Both the position numbers and the translations under genes were made by a program. Shown here in pieces: positions 55,494 through 63,709 of a stretch of DNA of 64,000 nucleotides. The stretch covers positions 3,658,001 through 3,722,000 of the forward strand of contig NZ_CP022437.1 of the NCBI RefSeq assembly GCF_002224365.1, in the 5' to 3' direction. This DNA comes from Virgibacillus necropolis. Lineage in GTDB: Bacteria; Bacillota; Bacilli; Bacillales; Amphibacillaceae. How positions within the stretch are numbered: position 1 is the stretch's first letter; each line of letters opens with the position of its first letter. Below the pieces are notes generated by a model that was given only the letters and a program-made list of their open reading frames with translations, made no database searches and had not been told where the DNA came from.

Positions 55494-55522
55494 ATAATAA
55501 ATGTAAGCGCTTCAAATAGCAA
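55494..55522 (-). promoter_or_regulatory. Promoter with cre box upstream of the decayed transporter
   Basis: Minus-strand TTGCTA (55517-55522), 17-nt spacer, TATTAT (55494-55499); TGTAAGCGCTTCAA (55502-55515), a strong cre box, lies in the spacer, exactly as in the uidB promoter. Confidence 0.7.
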
Positions 55523-55644
55523 GTGTTTTTTTGATTTTTTAAATAATTAATGCCCCATATTGCTCTTTTAAAAATTAAGAGTATATAGAGCACTTTATTT
55601 TATAGCCTAGAATATTGTTTTTTACTTTTCATAGAGTTCTAGTG

Positions 55645-56721
55645 TTACTTCGATACTATAATTGCCTGTTCTTGGGCTATGAGACATAACTCCGCCGCTT
55701 TAAAAGCGTGGGCCTGCGTCATCGCATTATCCGTACGATCCATACAATCTTTAATAAATTCACCAAAAAACGGGAAGCCAACCTTGCCTGATAGCTCGTA
55801 ATGTTTCTCACCATCTTTATTCACTAGATAGAGATGATCACCGGTATCTGCTTCCTGCGCTACATCAACGTATTTACGAATTTCAATCGTTCCCTCTGTT
55901 CCGGTAATAAAGGTACGTCCATCTCCCCATGTACGTAATCCATCAGGGGTAAACCAATCCACTTTGAAAATTTGTGTTGCTCCATTATTACCAAGTAAAG
56001 TTGCATCGCCATAATCCTCTAATTCTGGATACTCTGGATTATTGTAGTTACCTACTTTACTATGTAAAATTTCCGCATCTTCACAACCTGTATAGTACAA
56101 AAATTGCTCAATTTGGTGGCTACCGATATCACATAGGATTCCACCATATTGTTCTTTATTGAAAAACCAATTTGGGCGACTTGGAGCATTCAGACGATGT
56201 GGTCCAAAACCTGTGACCTGAATCACTTTTCCAATTGCGCCATCGTTGATCAAATCACCTGCAAAAACAGCGCCCTCTACATGTAACCGTTCACTGAAAT
56301 AAACCATATACTTTTGCCCTGTTCGTTCTACTACACGTTTCGTCTCTTCTAATTGAGCCATCGTGGTAAATGGCGTCTTATCTGTAAAGTAATCTTTTCC
56401 AGCCTCCATTACTTGATTGCCAAGTGCACTTCGTTCCGATGGGATGGCTGCCGCTGCTACTAGTTTAATTGTTTCGTCATTCAAGATTTGCTCTAATGAA
56501 TCAGCTACTTGAACCTCCGGGAATTCTTTAACAAAGCCTGCTACCTTTTCCTTATCTGGATCGTAAACCCATTTCAACGTGGCACCCGCTTCAACTAAAC
56601 CATTACACATGCCATAAATATGACCATGATCCAATGCGGCTGCAGCGATTGGGAATTCCCCTTCCTTTACAACCGGATTCGGCTTCCCTTTTGGTGCATA
56701 ATTCATTCCGTCCTTACCCAT
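55645..56721 (-). CDS. Gfo/Idh/MocA-family oxidoreductase (distal)
   Basis: A 358-residue NAD(P)-dependent sugar dehydrogenase-like protein. The Rossmann part is atypical (AAAALDHGHIYGMCNGLVEA in place of a GxGxxG opening), and the usual EKP is DKTPF. The C-terminal domain has CDIGSHQIEQFLYYTG, with the His that serves as catalytic base in the family, and HAFKAAELCLIAQEQA. Full length. Last gene of the AraC-Gfo-Gfo-isomerase-Gfo row; GGAGTGAT before the ATG. Substrate unknown. Confidence 0.82.
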   Translation of the reverse strand: MGKDGMNYAPKGKPNPVVKEGEFPIAAAALDHGHIYGMCNGLVEAGATLKWVYDPDKEKVAGFVKEFPEVQVADSLEQILNDETIKLVAAAAIPSERSALGNQVMEAGKDYFTDKTPFTTMAQLEETKRVVERTGQKYMVYFSERLHVEGAVFAGDLINDGAIGKVIQVTGFGPHRLNAPSRPNWFFNKEQYGGILCDIGSHQIEQFLYYTGCEDAEILHSKVGNYNNPEYPELEDYGDATLLGNNGATQIFKVDWFTPDGLRTWGDGRTFITGTEGTIEIRKYVDVAQEADTGDHLYLVNKDGEKHYELSGKVGFPFFGEFIKDCMDRTDNAMTQAHAFKAAELCLIAQEQAIIVSK

Positions 56722-56768
56722 TAATTATCACTCCTGTATACATCTATTAATCCATTTCTAGTTTTTTC

Positions 56769-57629
56769 TTAGAACCAGTCGGCATAACCTAGTTCTCTTA
56801 AATTATCTGCTGATATTTTAAGGCAGTCGAACGGATCCTTCCCGTACGTATCATCCTGTTCAATTAAGAAGTATTGCACACCGCTATCTAGACCTGTTTC
56901 AATAATAGCCTTCATATCAAGGTTTCCTTCGCCTACTTCAGCAAACTCTATCAAGTTGGTGAATTTCCCAAAAAATTTACCCATATCTTTTAAATCATCT
57001 TCCTCGACATCCAATTTTCCAATACGATAATCTTTCAAATGTAATAGCGAAATACGTCCTTTATATTCTTTAATAAATTCAACCGGATTGACACCAGCCC
57101 GTTGAATCCAATGTACATCTAATTCAAAGCCGAGCTTTGATGTATTGTTTTTGATCAGATCCAATAAATACTCGCCATCAAATTTTTGAAATTCAATATG
57201 ATGTGTATGATAATACAATTCAATTCCTTGTTCGACCAGTTTTCCAGCCATTGCCTCTGCTCTTTCGATAAAAGCAATGATTTGATCCTTATCACTCATT
57301 ACATTTAATGGGAGCATCCCAATACGTAAGAAGTTACAATCAAGTGTTTTACAATCGTTGACAATTTTATCAAAATCATCTGTTAACGTCTCACCAGGGG
57401 CACCTGGCATCATTGGCTCTAAAGGAGCAGACATTGCTGCAATTTTAATATCGAAATCTTTACTTGCCCGTTTCAACTCTGCTACATTTTCCTCTGTCAT
57501 CGGAATTTGTGATACTTCTACTGCACCATAACCAAGTTCAGATAACCTTTTCATCGTTTCATAGGCACCAAGTTCTTCCACTTTTCCTTTTAGCATCATC
57601 ATTTGTACGCCAATTTTTCCTTTTATCAT
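56769..57629 (-). CDS. Sugar isomerase/epimerase-type TIM-barrel protein
   Basis: A 286-residue AP-endonuclease-2-like TIM barrel: GYGAVEVSQIPM, the metal-binding ELYYHTHHIEFQKF, ELDVHWIQRAGVNPVEFI, ISLLHLKDYRIG, and AEVGEGNLDMKAI. Metal ligands (Glu, Asp, His, Glu) appear conserved. Such proteins partner with Gfo/Idh dehydrogenases in inositol, 3-keto-sugar and glycoside pathways. The ATG overlaps the upstream stop by one base (TAATG), so translation is coupled. Confidence 0.83.
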   Translation of the reverse strand: MIKGKIGVQMMMLKGKVEELGAYETMKRLSELGYGAVEVSQIPMTEENVAELKRASKDFDIKIAAMSAPLEPMMPGAPGETLTDDFDKIVNDCKTLDCNFLRIGMLPLNVMSDKDQIIAFIERAEAMAGKLVEQGIELYYHTHHIEFQKFDGEYLLDLIKNNTSKLGFELDVHWIQRAGVNPVEFIKEYKGRISLLHLKDYRIGKLDVEEDDLKDMGKFFGKFTNLIEFAEVGEGNLDMKAIIETGLDSGVQYFLIEQDDTYGKDPFDCLKISADNLRELGYADWF

Positions 57630-58639
57630 TATTGGTATACCTCCATTTTTATTTCTTGTTTAATTTCTGAAGATCTACGAATCGCACTGATCATCTCCAT
57701 GGATGTTTGCGCATCCTTTACATGGATATAATCCTGAGAATCATTTTTGATACATGTGTAGAAATGATTAATTAATTTAGCATGGCTAGCCCCATAATAA
57801 AATTTTGATCCAGGAAGTTTTTGATCTTCTATTATTTCTACTTTTTTCCCCTGTTCATTTATCTTTGTTAGAATACTGTCTTTTATCGTTAATTTACCTT
57901 TTTCTAACATAACCTGTAGCTCGACACTGGAATTTCCTGCATTCGTGTTTGTTGCAAAAAATAATCCAGTAGAACCATTGCTAAATTGAATGTTGGCTAC
58001 TGCTGTATCTTCTACTTCATAACCATAATCAAATAAGTTATCTATGGATCCTCTAATTGTGTTAATTTGACCACCGAGCAATTGCATTAAATCCAATGTG
58101 TGTATCGCTTGGTTAATCATGACACCACCGCCAGCATATTTCATTTGACCTCGCCATGGTTTGACATCATAATACGCCTTTGACCGAAACCACGTGACCA
58201 ACCCTTTTAAACCAGTTATTTTACCGTATTTTCCACTTGCTACAATTTCCTGGAGCTTTTCAAATGTTTCATTGAATCGATTTTGGAAGGATACACATAT
58301 CTTAATATCTTTATTTGCTTCTTCCAAATCTACTAAGGACATGCCTTCTTCCGCATTTCGTGCCAAAGGCTTTTCTTGAAATACATGGACACCCTTTTCC
58401 ACACACGCTTTAGTCGCCAAATAATGGAGGTGATGCGGCAGACAAACATGCACACAATCTAGGTTCTCCTGTTCAAGCATCTCCTCATAGTCGGAATAAA
58501 AGTTGACTCCCGGAACTGTATCTTTTAATGCTTCATCACTATCGCACACGGCTGTCAATTCTGAATTAGGGTTAGCTTGAATCGCTGGTATATGAATCTT
58601 CGAAATATCTCCAAGCCCAATAACGGCTATTTTAAGCAT
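57629..58639 (-). CDS. Gfo/Idh/MocA-family oxidoreductase (middle)
   Basis: A 336-residue protein: Rossmann opening AVIGLGDISKIHIPAI, CVHVCLPHHLHYLATKACVE, FQEKPLAR with the conserved EKP lysine, and GGGVMINQAIHTLDLMQLLG with the catalytic His/Asp region. All key positions present. ATG at 58639 follows AAGGGGG; the frame from 58666 is less supported. Confidence 0.86.
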   Translation of the reverse strand: MLKIAVIGLGDISKIHIPAIQANPNSELTAVCDSDEALKDTVPGVNFYSDYEEMLEQENLDCVHVCLPHHLHYLATKACVEKGVHVFQEKPLARNAEEGMSLVDLEEANKDIKICVSFQNRFNETFEKLQEIVASGKYGKITGLKGLVTWFRSKAYYDVKPWRGQMKYAGGGVMINQAIHTLDLMQLLGGQINTIRGSIDNLFDYGYEVEDTAVANIQFSNGSTGLFFATNTNAGNSSVELQVMLEKGKLTIKDSILTKINEQGKKVEIIEDQKLPGSKFYYGASHAKLINHFYTCIKNDSQDYIHVKDAQTSMEMISAIRRSSEIKQEIKMEVYQ

Positions 58640-58702
58640 AAGCTCGTTCCCCCTTAAAACTAACACATAGCCAAGCCGGCAATGTGTTAGTTTGCTAGAT
58701 TA

Positions 58703-59857
58703 TTATTTTTGATTGACTTTTTCTTCTTCTATCTTTTTGTTTAATTCGTTCAGGTAGACATCTTCATCCACTGGCATTTCAACTTCCTTACCTAACCAGC
58801 TTGATAGATGGATAGCGTTGGCTAACGCAACACCATTTATGCCGTCGCTTCCAGGTGCCAGTAAAGGAGTTCCATCTAAAATATTGGCCGCGAAGTTTTC
58901 CATCACTGCAGTATGCTGCCCGCCCCAAACACTTTCGAATTCAATTACTTCCTCACTATAAACTTCCGACAGCTCTCCACCCATGAAGAGTTTTGTAACA
59001 TCTGCCCAGCTCATTGTATCGCTCATTTCAGACTCAGATTTATGAAGCCGTTTAATGGTAACCTTCTTGCTATCATCGACTACTATTTTTCCTTTGTCAC
59101 CAAGAATTTCGAAGCGATCTGTTCCCATAATGTCATGTGTACAAGTTATAAATACACCAGTTGCACCGTTACCATAATCAAGTAGCGTCGTAACCTCATC
59201 TTCCACAGCAATATCTCGTTGGTAGCCGTATTTTACATTCGAATAAACCTTTTTAGGAACACCGCAAATCCATTGCAATAAATCTAATTGATGTGGTGCC
59301 TGGTTAACAAGAACACCGCCACCTTCACCTTCCCATGTTGCTCTCCACGCACTTTGGTCATAGTAGCCTTGAGGCCTCCACCATGTAGTAATAATCCAAT
59401 TTGTACGACGAATATCACCAATTTCGCCATTATCAATAACTTCTTTAACTTTTTGATATAGTTCATTAGTTCTTTGGTTAAACATAATTCCAAAAGTTAA
59501 TTCTGGTTTTGTTGCGGCAAATTCATTTAATTCTTTTACCTGTTTTGTATAAACACCTGCTGGTTTTTCAACCAATGCATGGATATCTCTTTTTAATGCA
59601 TTTATCCCCATTTCTGGATGTAAGTAATGTGGGACACACGTAACTATTGCATCAACATTTCCACTTTCCATCATATCGATGTAGTTGTCATAGAAAGGAA
59701 CGTCAGGATATTTTTCCTCAGCCACTGCTCTTTTCTCTGAGTCGGTGTCACAAATAGCACCAATTTCCATGTTTTTCACTCTACCCTCTGTGATAAATCC
59801 AGCGTATGCACCACCTTGTGCACCTAATCCAATAATTCCTAATCTTATTTTTTTCAT
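58703..59857 (-). CDS. Gfo/Idh/MocA-family oxidoreductase (proximal)
   Basis: A 384-residue member: GIIGLGAQGGAYAGFI, DAIVTCVPHYLHPEMGINAL, LVEKPAGVYT (EKP), GGGVLVNQAPHQLDLLQWIC with catalytic His, and VALANAIHLSSWLGKEVEMP at the C-terminus. Complete. AAGGAGAA precedes the ATG. First enzyme gene after the AraC regulator (20-nt gap). Substrate not predictable. Confidence 0.86.
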   Translation of the reverse strand: MKKIRLGIIGLGAQGGAYAGFITEGRVKNMEIGAICDTDSEKRAVAEEKYPDVPFYDNYIDMMESGNVDAIVTCVPHYLHPEMGINALKRDIHALVEKPAGVYTKQVKELNEFAATKPELTFGIMFNQRTNELYQKVKEVIDNGEIGDIRRTNWIITTWWRPQGYYDQSAWRATWEGEGGGVLVNQAPHQLDLLQWICGVPKKVYSNVKYGYQRDIAVEDEVTTLLDYGNGATGVFITCTHDIMGTDRFEILGDKGKIVVDDSKKVTIKRLHKSESEMSDTMSWADVTKLFMGGELSEVYSEEVIEFESVWGGQHTAVMENFAANILDGTPLLAPGSDGINGVALANAIHLSSWLGKEVEMPVDEDVYLNELNKKIEEEKVNQK

Positions 59858-59877
59858 AATCAGTTCTCCTTATAATT

Positions 59878-60708
59878 TTATTGACGTAATTTCCGATATT
59901 CTCTTGCTGTCACGCCTACCTTTTTGCGAAAATAACGACTAAAATGGGAAACGCTTTCAAATCCACTTTCAATGGCAATATCTTTTAAAGCTTTATCAGG
60001 CTCCATTTCAAGTAAATACTTCACTTGTGTTAACCGACATCCCATTAAATATTCCAAAACAGTAAAGCCTGTCATTTCTTTAAATAAATGGGAAACATAA
60101 GATTTACTTAAATTAAGTGCCTCGGCAATAGAAGCCACTGTCAGCTTACGCATATAATTAGATTGAATATATGCCCCTATATTTTCCGCGTACTCAGTCT
60201 TCTCTGTTTTGTTCGGTAATTTCCGCGAGTCCATTTGACCTAGTCGATTAACACTAATCAAAACCTGCAGAAACAAGACTTTCATTTCTGTTTCTGCATA
60301 AACATCATGTACTGATATTTGCTTTATCACTTGCAACCGACGAATAAGTTCTTCTAATTGCTTCGATTCGCTATTTTCATTCGTTCGAATTAAACAGTGA
60401 TGGAGCTTTTGAAATGGATCCAATAAATGCACACTGTCCATTTCACCTAGTACACTTTCAATCCACTGAGGCGAAAAGTGAATGGTACTTCGAACGTATT
60501 CACTATTCTGACGAACATTTGGTTTATGAAGTGCAATACCATCCATTAATAAAATATCGCCACGCTCCAAATCATAAATTTGATTATGAATCAAATACCT
60601 GCATGAGCCTGCATGAAAAAAATAAATCTCATACTCTTGATGTGAATGGTAGTCAAAAGATCCTAAGTTTCCGTGCACTCGATAGTTAACAATTAATGGT
60701 TCGTTCAA
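59878..60708 (-). CDS. AraC-family regulator with cupin sensor domain
   Basis: A 276-residue regulator. N-terminal cupin (HSHQEYEIYFFHAGSCRYLI, RGDILLMDGIALHKPN) for a sugar ligand, then the two AraC helix-turn-helices: KLTVASIAEALNLSKSYVSH and KDIAIESGFESVSHFSRYFR. A TTG at 60708 lies 9 nt after AAAGGA and is preferred over the ATG at 60717 (no spacing) or the frame from 60768. Leads the Gfo/Idh row; three related AAAATAGACAGTTT-type sites upstream are likely its own targets. Confidence 0.85.
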   Translation of the reverse strand: MNEPLIVNYRVHGNLGSFDYHSHQEYEIYFFHAGSCRYLIHNQIYDLERGDILLMDGIALHKPNVRQNSEYVRSTIHFSPQWIESVLGEMDSVHLLDPFQKLHHCLIRTNENSESKQLEELIRRLQVIKQISVHDVYAETEMKVLFLQVLISVNRLGQMDSRKLPNKTEKTEYAENIGAYIQSNYMRKLTVASIAEALNLSKSYVSHLFKEMTGFTVLEYLMGCRLTQVKYLLEMEPDKALKDIAIESGFESVSHFSRYFRKKVGVTAREYRKLRQ

Positions 60709-60774
60709 ACTGACCATTCCTTTCAGTGAACTTATTCTAAGTTTATAACAACTAACTGTTAAAATCATTGCCTC

Positions 60775-60859
60775 AAACTGTCTATTTATTCGGTAAAATT
60801 GACTGTTTGTGCTTTTTTAAAAGCAGTTTTAACTAAATTCAATCCAAAATAGACAGTTT
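60775..60859. promoter_or_regulatory. Triple AAAATAGACAGTTT sites in the AraC/ROK intergenic region
   Basis: AAACTGTCTATTT (60775-60787, inverted), AAAATTGACTGTTT (60795-60808) and AAAATAGACAGTTT (60846-60859). Three related 13-14-bp copies in both orientations between divergent regulator genes; candidate binding sites of the adjacent AraC-family protein. Confidence 0.55.
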
Positions 60860-60904
60860 CATTCCAATAGCTTATATTTTGTTATATAATAAAATTACAG
60901 TATT

Positions 60905-60918
60905 TGTAATCGCTTTAC
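60905..60918 (+). promoter_or_regulatory. cre-like box upstream of the ROK gene
   Basis: TGTAATCGCTTTAC resembles the CcpA consensus; lies between a TATAAT (about 60880) and the XylR-type site. Confidence 0.45.
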
Positions 60919-60945
60919 TAATTGTATTTACTTTTTATTTTACTA

Positions 60946-60972
60946 TTTTATTTGTCCATTAAACAAATAAAA
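60946..60972 (+). promoter_or_regulatory. XylR-type operator upstream of the ROK gene
   Basis: TTTTATTTGT, 7-nt centre, ACAAATAAAA; a variant of the sites upstream of dctP and the transporters. Placed in the ROK leader, consistent with autoregulation. Confidence 0.55.
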
Positions 60973-61031
60973 TATATTCATTTTAAAACCCACTCCATTT
61001 AATACATTTCAAAATACTAGGGGGTTGTCGC

Positions 61032-62222
61032 ATGATCACAGGTGACGGTGCTTACATAAAGAAAATTAATAGGGGCTTACTTTTAAAAACGATAATCGAA
61101 CATGGTATGATATCGCGGGCTGACTTATCAAAAATAACTGGCCTAAACAAAGCAACTATTTCTGTTCAGGTTGCTAATCTTTTGGAAGAAGAACTAATTT
61201 ATGAAACACAGCAAGAGCATAATGCTGTTGGCAGAAGACCTATCATGCTTTGTATTAACGGTGATGCGGGATATGTTTTAGGAATCGATCTTGACTATAG
61301 ACATATTCAATATACTGTTTCAGATTTACGGGGGTATCCAATTCAAAGTGATACGATTCAACTGAAAGTCGATGATTTTGATGCTATCGTACAGTTATTA
61401 ATTAAACAAATTAAAGAGTATGATAAAAAGTATTCAACTAGCCGTTATGGTTTGGTGAGTGTGATGATTGGGATTCATGGCACTGTTAATAATGATGAAA
61501 GCATCCTGTTCGTACCTAAGAATCAATGGCGCAATAAAAACTTAAAGGACCCACTCGAACAAGCATTAAACATAACTATCTCCATTGAAAATAATGCTAA
61601 TCTATCGTCCTATGCCGAAAAGGTCTACAAGCACCATAAAAGTGATAATTTACTAACGATCATTTTGACTTCGGGTATTGGGGCAGGAATCATCATCGAC
61701 GGTAAGCTTCATAAAGGATATCACGGCTATGCTGGTGAGATGGGGCATATGATTATTTCTCCAGATGGGGAACTTTGTAGATGTGGTAATCATGGTTGCT
61801 GGGAGCTGTATGCGGCTGAACCAAGTTTGTTCAGGCAGCTTTCAAAGGATTTGAATAAACCAAATTTAACATATCAGGATGTAGAAACTTTGATAATTGA
61901 ACAAGACCCTATTGCTGAGAAGCATTTGAAAAAATTTATAAGCTATCTATCGATTGGCATAAACAACATCATCAATTTATATAACCCAGAAACTCTGGTT
62001 TTAAATAGCGAGATATTGCAAATGTATCCAAATACAATTGATAAAATAAAAAACAATTTAACTTCATCTGTAAGCCAATACCGTGAATTAGTTATATCCG
62101 ATCTTGGTAATAAAGCTTGTGTACTAGGTGCATGTGCATTAGCAATTCAACGCTTTCTAGAAGTCCCTGAGCTTATTTTAACGATTCCAGAAGAACCTGT
62201 TATAGGAAAAGCAGTTCATTAG
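61032..62222 (+). CDS. ROK-family transcriptional repressor (XylR-like)
   Basis: A 396-residue repressor with an N-terminal winged helix (HGMISRADLSKITGLNKATI) and a sugar-kinase-like ROK domain: GIDLDYRHIQYTVSDLRGYP, SIENNANLSSYAEK, GIGAGIIIDGKLHKGYHGYA, and the zinc motif CRCGNHGCWE. Organisation and many segments match B. subtilis XylR. No xylose genes are here; XylR-type operators sit at the dctP, uidB and GPH genes instead, so it probably responds to a glucuronide or uronate. GGGGGTTG precedes the ATG. Confidence 0.87.
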   Translation: MITGDGAYIKKINRGLLLKTIIEHGMISRADLSKITGLNKATISVQVANLLEEELIYETQQEHNAVGRRPIMLCINGDAGYVLGIDLDYRHIQYTVSDLRGYPIQSDTIQLKVDDFDAIVQLLIKQIKEYDKKYSTSRYGLVSVMIGIHGTVNNDESILFVPKNQWRNKNLKDPLEQALNITISIENNANLSSYAEKVYKHHKSDNLLTIILTSGIGAGIIIDGKLHKGYHGYAGEMGHMIISPDGELCRCGNHGCWELYAAEPSLFRQLSKDLNKPNLTYQDVETLIIEQDPIAEKHLKKFISYLSIGINNIINLYNPETLVLNSEILQMYPNTIDKIKNNLTSSVSQYRELVISDLGNKACVLGACALAIQRFLEVPELILTIPEEPVIGKAVH

Positions 62223-62263
62223 TAAAAGAATTCCCTGTTTTTCCTACAGGGAATTCTTTTACT
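62221..62263 (+). terminator. Terminator of the ROK gene
   Basis: AGTAAAAGAATTCCCTGT / ACAGGGAATTCTTTTACT 18-bp perfect stem, immediately at the stop codon. Confidence 0.8.
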
Positions 62264-62288
62264 ATTAATTAGAAAGGCAGGCATTATT

Positions 62289-63212
62289 TTGACAGAACTA
62301 TTCATTATTCTAAAAGATATCCTTTTACCTATTTTCGTTATCATGGGTATTGGTTTTTTCATGCAAAAAAAGTTCAACCTAGATATACAAACGTTAGCAA
62401 GAATAAATATTTACTTTCTTGTCCCAGGCTTCATATTTGTTAAATTATACAGCACGCAGTTCTCCTTCAATTTATTTATAAAAGTACTGATTTTTTTTGT
62501 GATTTATGTGTTTATCCTTTATCTTATTTCAATTTTAGTAGCTAAGGTGATAGGCGCTGATAAAGGAATGAAGACATCCTTTTCTAATAGTGTGATGTTC
62601 TTTAACTCGGGAAATTACGGTGTCCCCGTTAATGACTTAGTTTTTAAAAGTGACCCATTTGCTATGTCTATTCAAGTTATCGTTCTTACGCTGCAAAATA
62701 TATTCTTATTTTCCTATGGCATTTTCTCGCTTCAATCTATTAAAATAGGAAAATTACAGGCTGCACTTGGTTATTTTAAAATGCCAGTTTTATATGCTTT
62801 AATAGCAGGAATAACCTTAAATATCTTTAGTGTTCCGATTCCCTCATTTATTTGGGTGCCTGCTAATTATATTTCTGAAGCGATGATTTCTCTTGCATTG
62901 TTAACTTTGGGTGCCCAGGTAGCTAATATTAAATTTAAATCAGGATTGTCATCCGTATATTTGAGTTTATTGCTTCGTCTAGTAGTTGGCCCATTAGTCG
63001 CATTGGTAATAATTTTTATTTTTAACATAAGTGGAATCACAGCTCAAGCATTGTTAATCGCCTCTGCAATGCCTACATCTGTAAACAGTGCAGTTATTGC
63101 ACAAGAATATAAAAATCATCCTAATTTTGCGGCACAGGTCGTATTGTTTTCAACCCTATTCAGTGCTATTACGGTCACGATGGTTATTTATTTAGCAAGG
63201 GTTTTATTTTAA
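62289..63212 (+). CDS. AEC-family transporter (auxin efflux carrier type)
   Basis: A 307-residue membrane protein with ten TM helices in two five-helix halves: IFVIMGIGFFMQKKFNLDIQ, FFNSGNYGVPVNDLVF (the conserved NxGNxGxP motif), and ASAMPTSVNSAVIAQEYKNH in the second half, all AEC hallmarks. Relatives move malate and other carboxylates. TTG start; a GGCAGG site lies upstream. Follows the ROK gene across a terminator. Cargo is unknown. Confidence 0.83.
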   Translation: MTELFIILKDILLPIFVIMGIGFFMQKKFNLDIQTLARINIYFLVPGFIFVKLYSTQFSFNLFIKVLIFFVIYVFILYLISILVAKVIGADKGMKTSFSNSVMFFNSGNYGVPVNDLVFKSDPFAMSIQVIVLTLQNIFLFSYGIFSLQSIKIGKLQAALGYFKMPVLYALIAGITLNIFSVPIPSFIWVPANYISEAMISLALLTLGAQVANIKFKSGLSSVYLSLLLRLVVGPLVALVIIFIFNISGITAQALLIASAMPTSVNSAVIAQEYKNHPNFAAQVVLFSTLFSAITVTMVIYLARVLF

Positions 63213-63229
63213 AGCTGTTTTCTCAAAGA

Positions 63230-63615
63230 TTGTTGTTTTTGACACAAAATCTATAGACTACGACGTAAGTGCTGGTTGATTTCCGCTGCGGGCAGTCGCG
63301 CACCTTAGGGCGGCTGGTGAGCCTCCTCGTGCTGTCGCACTGTGGGGTCTCACCTATGCCTATCCTCCCGCAGGAGTCGACTGCCCTCCGCTCCAATCAC
63401 TGAAGAGTGAAGAGATGAATGTTATGAATTTTAGGAGGAGTTCAACCCTAGTGAAGGAAATCCACGTAGACTCCTGCGGGAAAGCGAAGACGATGAGACC
63501 CCGCAGTGAGCGGTTTTTGCTCGCGAGGAGGCTCATCGCGAGCCCGTGGAAAGCGTAGTGGATTTCCGGAACGGTTGTTCAAGCACAAAACATGGCACTT
63601 ACGTCGCATTTTATA
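63230..63615. repeat. GC-rich composite inverted repeat
   Basis: A GC-rich island without a gene. The right half (about 63455-63570) reads GACTCCTGCGGGAAAGCGAA, GATGAGACCCCGCAGTGAGC, GAGGAGGCTCATCGCGAGCC and GTGGATTTCC; the left half (63279-63385) has the same blocks inverted and partly degenerate (GGTTGATTTCC, GAGCCTCCTCG, GGGTCTCA, CCCGCAGGAGTC). Outermost GACGTAAGTGC (63267) and GCACTTACGTC (63595) also pair. Such blocks are common intergenic repeats in Bacillaceae. A 60-codon frame at 63506 lies wholly within it and is not a gene. Confidence 0.75.
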
Positions 63616-63663
63616 TCAATTACGAGGGTTAAAGAACAACAAAATCTACGAAAAGGACATAAA

Positions 63664-63706
63664 AGAAAAAAGATGGCGTATGCTTTAAAAAGCACACGCC
63701 ATCTTT
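63664..63706 (-). terminator. Terminator of the KDG kinase gene
   Basis: AAAGATGGCGT / ACGCCATCTTT stem continued by TGCTTT/AAAGCA, followed on the minus strand by a T run, just after the stop. Confidence 0.85.
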
Positions 63707-63709
63707 ATT

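Noticed and set aside
55276-55593. 105-codon minus-strand frame taken as a gene
   Set aside because: Its upstream 74 codons are the promoter/operator region; only the last part is coding-derived, and it is a deleted transporter remnant.
63506-63688. 60-codon plus-strand frame
   Set aside because: Formed by the GC-rich repeat; no start signal and no family resemblance.
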